Source of the DNA: Streptomyces sp. R302
GTDB lineage: Bacteria; Actinomycetota; Actinomycetes; Streptomycetales; Streptomycetaceae
Direction: 5' to 3'
Length of the DNA stretch: 64,000 bases
Assembly (NCBI RefSeq): GCF_012927245.1
Contig: NZ_JABBGE010000006.1
Span: 394,866 to 458,865 of the forward strand
Below the pieces are notes generated by a model that worked only from the letters and a program-made list of their open reading frames with translations, made no database searches and was not told the origin of the DNA. How positions within the stretch are numbered: the first letter of the stretch is position 1; each line of letters begins with the position of its first letter. Shown here piece by piece: positions 60,442 through 64,000 of this stretch. A program made the translations under genes and the position numbers.

Positions 60442-60473
60442 CGTGGTCGCCCGCTGAGGCGGTCAAGGCGAAT

Positions 60474-60630
<157 letters not shown>

Positions 60631-60736
60631 GTGCGCGTCGGCGGCGGGGTGTCTCCCGCGTCGGCGTGCAGGAGAACATTACCTCACTCCACGGGTGGCG
60701 ATCACACTCCGGTCGGCGGGGGCGGAGAATGGCCGG

Positions 60737-61243
60737 GTGAACGAGGAATCCGGAGGGCCGGCGCGCGGCCGGGACCGTGACGCGGAGGGGCGGGCGCGCA
60801 GTGCCCGGCCCCGGGACGGGCTGGGGCGGCCGTTGCCGTACGGGGCGGCGGGGGTGGCGCGGCAGCCCGAGGGGGTGGTGCGGGCGCCCGGGGAGACCGT
60901 GCGGGAGGCGCAGCGGCTGCTGGACGCCGGAATGCCGTTCCACGCGCACGAGGTGTTCGAGGACGCCTGGAAGTCGGGGCCCGGCGGCGAGCGGGAGCTG
61001 TGGCAGTGGCTCGCGCAGCTGGCCGTGGGGCTGACGCACGCCGCCCGGGGCAACGCGACGGGCGGGGCGCGGCTGCTGCGGCGGGGCGCGGGGCGGGTCG
61101 GGGCGTACGCGGACGGGGGCGGCGAGACGTACGGGGTGGACGTCGCCGGGCTGCTGCACTGGGCCGGCGAGCTGGCCGCCCGGGTGGAGCGGGGCGCGCC
61201 GGTGGACGCGGGCACGGAGGCACCCCGGCTCACGGGCAGCTAG
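60737..61243 (+). CDS. DUF309 protein
   Basis: A 168-residue protein. The N-terminal 65 residues are Arg/Gly-rich and probably disordered. The DUF309 core is LLDAGMPFHAHEVFEDAWK followed by WQWLAQLAVGLTHAARGN. It is helical; function unknown. The GTG start is chosen as the first in frame after the tRNA. Its TAG stop is the first triplet of the adjacent 167-bp element. Confidence 0.75.
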   Translation: MNEESGGPARGRDRDAEGRARSARPRDGLGRPLPYGAAGVARQPEGVVRAPGETVREAQRLLDAGMPFHAHEVFEDAWKSGPGGERELWQWLAQLAVGLTHAARGNATGGARLLRRGAGRVGAYADGGGETYGVDVAGLLHWAGELAARVERGAPVDAGTEAPRLTGS

Positions 61244-61407
61244 GGCCTGTCCGGCGGATCAGGGTCGGGTAGGCCGCGGCGTCTGGTGCGGTGCATCGCA
61301 AGGCGCCGGAGCGCCTCGATAGCGGAGCTATTGGGGCGTTTCGGCAACGCGGCGAGGTGCCGTGCCAGGCGTCGCGGCCCCGACCGTGGTCCGCCGGACA
61401 GGCCCTA
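61241..61407. mobile_element. 167-bp MITE-like element
   Basis: Perfect 18-bp terminal inverted repeats (TAGGGCCTGTCCGGCGGA at 61241-61258 and its complement at 61390-61407) enclose non-coding sequence. Each end's TAG is the stop codon of a flanking convergent gene (DUF309 and DUF488). A similar half-site is at 3050-3070. Confidence 0.65.
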
Positions 61408-61773
61408 GGGCGTCAGTTCCTCCCGCAGGACCGTGGTGTGGCTGGTCTCGGGGTGTTTGGTGGCGGTGAGGAGGGTGATCGTCTCGGTCGCGGCGCGGGT
61501 GCGGAGGCGGTCGAGGGAGGCGGCTGCCTCGGGGGCGGCGAGTTCGGCCTCGTAGCGGCGGCGGAACTCCTCGTAGTCGCCTTCGCCGGGGCCGTGGTAC
61601 CAGCGGCGGAGTTCGGTGGACGGGGTGAGGGCCTTCGGCCATTCGTCGATGTGGGCGTCGGCCTTGGCGAGGCCGCGCGGCCAGAGGCGGTCGACGAGGA
61701 CGCGGACCCCGTCGTCGGGGGACGGGGCGTCGTAGACGCGGCGGACGCGGACGTCGGGCGTGGTGGCGGGCAT
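61405..61773 (-). CDS. DUF488 protein
   Basis: A 122-residue DUF488 protein: RVRRVYDAPSPDDGVRVLVD, RLWPRGLAKADAHIDEWPKA, LRRWYHGPGEGDYEEFRRRY and ITLLTATKHPETSHTTVLRE. Bacterial members are small cytosolic proteins of uncertain role. Its TAG lies at the end of the MITE-like element. The ATG at 61773 is the family-typical start. Confidence 0.85.
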   Translation of the reverse strand: MPATTPDVRVRRVYDAPSPDDGVRVLVDRLWPRGLAKADAHIDEWPKALTPSTELRRWYHGPGEGDYEEFRRRYEAELAAPEAAASLDRLRTRAATETITLLTATKHPETSHTTVLREELTP

Positions 61774-61802
61774 GGTTCCAGGGTGCGCGACCCCGGCGCG
61801 GG

Positions 61803-62405
61803 TCACCCGTCGACGCGCAGGACGGGCAGCAGGACGGCGTCGACGAACGCGCGGGCGGCGGAGGCGTCGGGGAAGCGGTCCTCCAGGAGCCGCTCGATGC
61901 GGAGCAGGCCCATGAGGCTGGGGGCGACGAAGGCGATGGCCGGGTTGTCGGGGGCGACCTCGCCCCGGTCGACGGCGCGCTGGACGACGGCGTCGATGGC
62001 CGCGACCTCGGGGGCGAGGACGGTGTCGCGGATGCAGCCGCGCAGGTCGGGGTGGCGGAGGTACGCCTGGGCGACGGCCTCCATGAGTTCGGTGTCGTGC
62101 TCGTGGCGGGCGGAGGCGACGCGGGCGGCCTCGTGGAGGTCGCCGGCGAGGCTGCCGGTGTCGATGCCGGTGAAGACCCCGCAGCGGCGGGCGGCGAGGG
62201 CGGCGGTGACGAGCCGCGGCTTGGTGCCCCACTGCCGGTAGAGGGTGGCCTTGCCGCACTTGGTGCGGGCCGCGACGCCCTCCATGGTCACCGCGTCGTA
62301 GCCGCCTTCGCGCAGGAGGCGGAGCACGGCCTCGTACAGCTCCGCCTCGCGCTCCGGCGTGATCTTGCTGCGGCGGGCGGCGGCGGTGGCGGCCTGTGTG
62401 GACAT
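61803..62405 (-). CDS. TetR-family regulator
   Basis: A 200-residue regulator. The HTH is YDAVTMEGVAARTKCGKATL followed by YRQWGTKPRLVTAAL; the ligand domain is of the TetR_C_16-like type. GGGAGGGACC precedes the ATG at 62405. It diverges from the PAP2 phosphatase gene, with repeated TCGAGACGC sites between, so it probably represses that gene and itself. Confidence 0.88.
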   Translation of the reverse strand: MSTQAATAAARRSKITPEREAELYEAVLRLLREGGYDAVTMEGVAARTKCGKATLYRQWGTKPRLVTAALAARRCGVFTGIDTGSLAGDLHEAARVASARHEHDTELMEAVAQAYLRHPDLRGCIRDTVLAPEVAAIDAVVQRAVDRGEVAPDNPAIAFVAPSLMGLLRIERLLEDRFPDASAARAFVDAVLLPVLRVDG

Positions 62406-62488
62406 CGGTCCCTCCCGGATACCTCCGGGGCTCTGCGCGCGGGGCGCGAGCTCCCTTTCTCTGCACATACGAGAGTAGGGGGTGCGCA

Positions 62489-62526
62489 ATCGAGACGCAA
62501 ACGTATCGAGACGCTTGCGTCTCGAT
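62489..62526. promoter_or_regulatory. TetR operator with three ATCGAGACGC sites
   Basis: ATCGAGACGC and its complement form a perfect palindrome with a TT spacer at 62505-62526. A further direct copy of the half-site lies at 62489-62498. The cluster lies between the divergent TetR (62405) and PAP2 (62603) starts. Confidence 0.7.
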
Positions 62527-62602
62527 GAAATCGGATCTAGAGTTCCTCCGTTTGTTTCACATTTGACCGATTGACCGATTAACGGATGGGAAGTGCCGCG
62601 CC

Positions 62603-63571
62603 ATGGCTACCCGGATACGCGGGGCACTCGGGCTCCGCCCCGCTTCCCCGGCGGAGGGCGGGCGGCCACCGCTCCTGCGCGAGCTGCTGCTCGTCACCGG
62701 GCTCTTCCTCGTCTACAAGTTCGGCCGACTGCTCGCCAACGGCCACGAGCTCCGCGCCTTCCGCAACGCCGACCTCGTGTGGGACGCCGAGCGCGCCCTC
62801 CACTTCCCCGGCGAAGGCGCCGTCCAGCAGCTGCTGCTGCACGGCGAGCCGCTGATCCGGGCGGCGAACGCCTACTACGCGGCCGTGCACTTCCCGGCCA
62901 CGATCGCCTTCCTCGGCTGGCTCTACTGGCGCCGCCCCGCGCACTACGTGTGGTCCCGGCGCGTCCTGGCCCTGGTCACCGGTGCGGCGCTCGCGCTGCA
63001 CATCCTGATCCCGCTCGCGCCGCCCCGGCTGCTCTCCGCGAGCGGCCTGGTGGACACCGCGCGGATCTACGGCCCGTCCGTGTACGGCGCGGTCCCCGAG
63101 ACGGACTCGATGGCGAACCAGTTCGCCGCGATGCCGTCGCTGCACTTCGGCTGGGCGCTGATGGTGGCGATCGGCCTGATCGCCGCGACCCGCTCGCCGC
63201 TGCGCTGGTGGTGGCTGCTCCACCCGGCGATCACGCTGCTCGTGATCGTCGGCACGGCCAACCACTACTGGCTGGACGCGGTCGCCGCGGCCGCCCTGCT
63301 CGGCTTCGCGCTGCTCGTCGTGCCGTCACCCGGGCGGAACACCGGGACGCCGAACGCGATGCCGAACGCCATGCCGACCTCGACGCCTACCTCGATGCCG
63401 ACCGCGACGCCCTCCGCCCCGGCACTCTCCCGGGGCCGGCGGGAGTCCGCCGCCGGGACGACCGGGGCTGGGGCTGAATCGGAGGCTGCGGCTGGGGCTG
63501 AGACCCCGGCCGGGACCCCGGCTGGAGCCGGGGCCGAGACCGGGGCCGTACCCGCCGGGGCTCGGCGATGA
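62603..63571 (+). CDS. PAP2-family membrane phosphatase
   Basis: A 322-residue membrane protein of the inositolphosphotransferase/PAP2 type. Active-site motifs are MPSLHFGWALMVAIG and TANHYWLDAVAA, with about five or six hydrophobic segments. It would act on a lipid phosphate at the outer membrane face. Residues 245-322 form a low-complexity tail with MPNAMP, MPT and AGAE-type repeats, probably disordered. The stop overlaps the next start (ATGA). Controlled, by inference, by the divergent TetR. Confidence 0.83.
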   Translation: MATRIRGALGLRPASPAEGGRPPLLRELLLVTGLFLVYKFGRLLANGHELRAFRNADLVWDAERALHFPGEGAVQQLLLHGEPLIRAANAYYAAVHFPATIAFLGWLYWRRPAHYVWSRRVLALVTGAALALHILIPLAPPRLLSASGLVDTARIYGPSVYGAVPETDSMANQFAAMPSLHFGWALMVAIGLIAATRSPLRWWWLLHPAITLLVIVGTANHYWLDAVAAAALLGFALLVVPSPGRNTGTPNAMPNAMPTSTPTSMPTATPSAPALSRGRRESAAGTTGAGAESEAAAGAETPAGTPAGAGAETGAVPAGARR

Positions 63572-64000
63572 ACGGCGTCGCGGGCACCGTCCTCGCGGTG
63601 CTCCTCTCGCTCGTCTCCGCCGCCGGGTACGCGCTCGCCGCCGTCGCCCAGGCCCGGCTCGCCGCCGCTCCCTCCACCCCCTCGGGGCGCGGGGCGCTGC
63701 GGGCGCTGCTCGCGCGCGGCCAGTGGTGGTGGGCCGTCGGCCTGAACGCGGCGGGCGCCCTCGCCCACGTCGCCGCCCTCCACTACGGGCCGCTGACGCT
63801 GGTGCAGCCGCTCGGCGCGCTGACGCTCGTGGCGGCGCTGCCCCTGGGCGCGTACACCGCACGGCGACGGGTGACCCGCACCGAGTGGCGGGGCGCGCTG
63901 TGGACCCTGGCGGGCCTCGTCGGTCTCGTCGCGGTGACCGGTCCGGCCGCGCCCGGCGAGGCGCTGAGCCTGCGGGAGTCCCTGGTGGTCGCCGCGGCGA
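63568..64000 (+). CDS. EamA/DMT-like membrane protein (partial)
   Basis: The first 144 residues of a membrane protein that runs off the window. It shows at least four hydrophobic segments (VLAVLLSLVSAAGYALAAVA, LHYGPLTLVQPLGALTLVAA), typical of drug/metabolite-transporter family DMT proteins. It is translationally coupled to the PAP2 gene. Function unknown. Confidence 0.7.
   Translation, partial: MNGVAGTVLAVLLSLVSAAGYALAAVAQARLAAAPSTPSGRGALRALLARGQWWWAVGLNAAGALAHVAALHYGPLTLVQPLGALTLVAALPLGAYTARRRVTRTEWRGALWTLAGLVGLVAVTGPAAPGEALSLRESLVVAAA

Overview
The window is very GC-rich actinomycete DNA, almost certainly Streptomyces or a close relative. GTG and TTG starts are common, ATGA and GTGA gene overlaps are frequent, and the gene families are typical of that group (DUF5753/DUF397 pairs, mycothiol-dependent isomerase-like protein, DUF1702, many TetR/MerR/ArsR/LysR regulators, ECF sigma factor).

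Region 1 (about 1-9.8 kb) looks like ordinary chromosome: a LysR regulator divergent from an NAD-dependent epimerase and an aldo/keto reductase, a HEAT-repeat DNA-alkylation-repair-like protein, an SRPBCC protein coupled to a RhoGDI-like protein, a decayed methyltransferase gene, an MFS transporter, an HxlR regulator, an AlaA-type aminotransferase and a HutD-like protein.

Region 2 (about 9.9-20 kb) is a compact three-gene operon: an alpha/beta hydrolase, a caspase-NTPase-propeller protein (His93/Cys147 dyad, P-loop) and a 1659-residue P-loop protein with a very long helical tail. It reads like an immune or cell-suicide system, but I cannot match it to a named one. A Pro/Lys-repeat gene and an unknown gene follow on the other strand, then a frameshifted tyrosine integrase.

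Region 3 (20.7-60.6 kb) is a genomic island of about 40 kb inserted at tRNA-Pro(GGG). It is bounded by 125-bp direct repeats that differ at 6 positions and contain the 3' half of the tRNA plus its terminator hairpin. Its left third holds an enediyne-type core: UnbL/E3 and a P450 on the + strand, then on the - strand UnbV/E4, UnbU/E5, the iterative PKS PksE (KS-AT-ACP-KR-DH-PPTase, all key residues visible), the E10 hot-dog thioesterase and a flavin reductase. A degenerate IS30 element separates the two arms, and a GMC oxidoreductase diverges from E4. The middle (36-55 kb) has a DUF899 protein, an ECF sigma factor, AhpD-like and SDR genes, and what looks like a phenylpropanoid module: carotenoid-oxygenase family enzyme, aromatic-acid-type MFS importer, cinnamoyl-reductase-like SDR, feruloyl/coumaroyl-CoA hydratase-lyase, 4-coumarate/ferulate CoA ligase, further SDR, hydrolase and group D flavin monooxygenase. 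The right part (55-58 kb) is an ArsR-controlled unit with two AHSA1/SRPBCC proteins and a DHA2 efflux pump, preceded by twin palindromic operators. Because the known calicheamicin self-resistance proteins (CalC type) have this fold, it is a candidate self-protection module. The last 2 kb of the island contains mobile-element debris.

Region 4 (60.6-64 kb) returns to chromosome: the intact tRNA-Pro, DUF309, a 167-bp MITE-like element, DUF488, a TetR regulator divergent from a PAP2 phosphatase, and a truncated EamA-like membrane protein.

All function calls are from reading sequence only; no database search was run.
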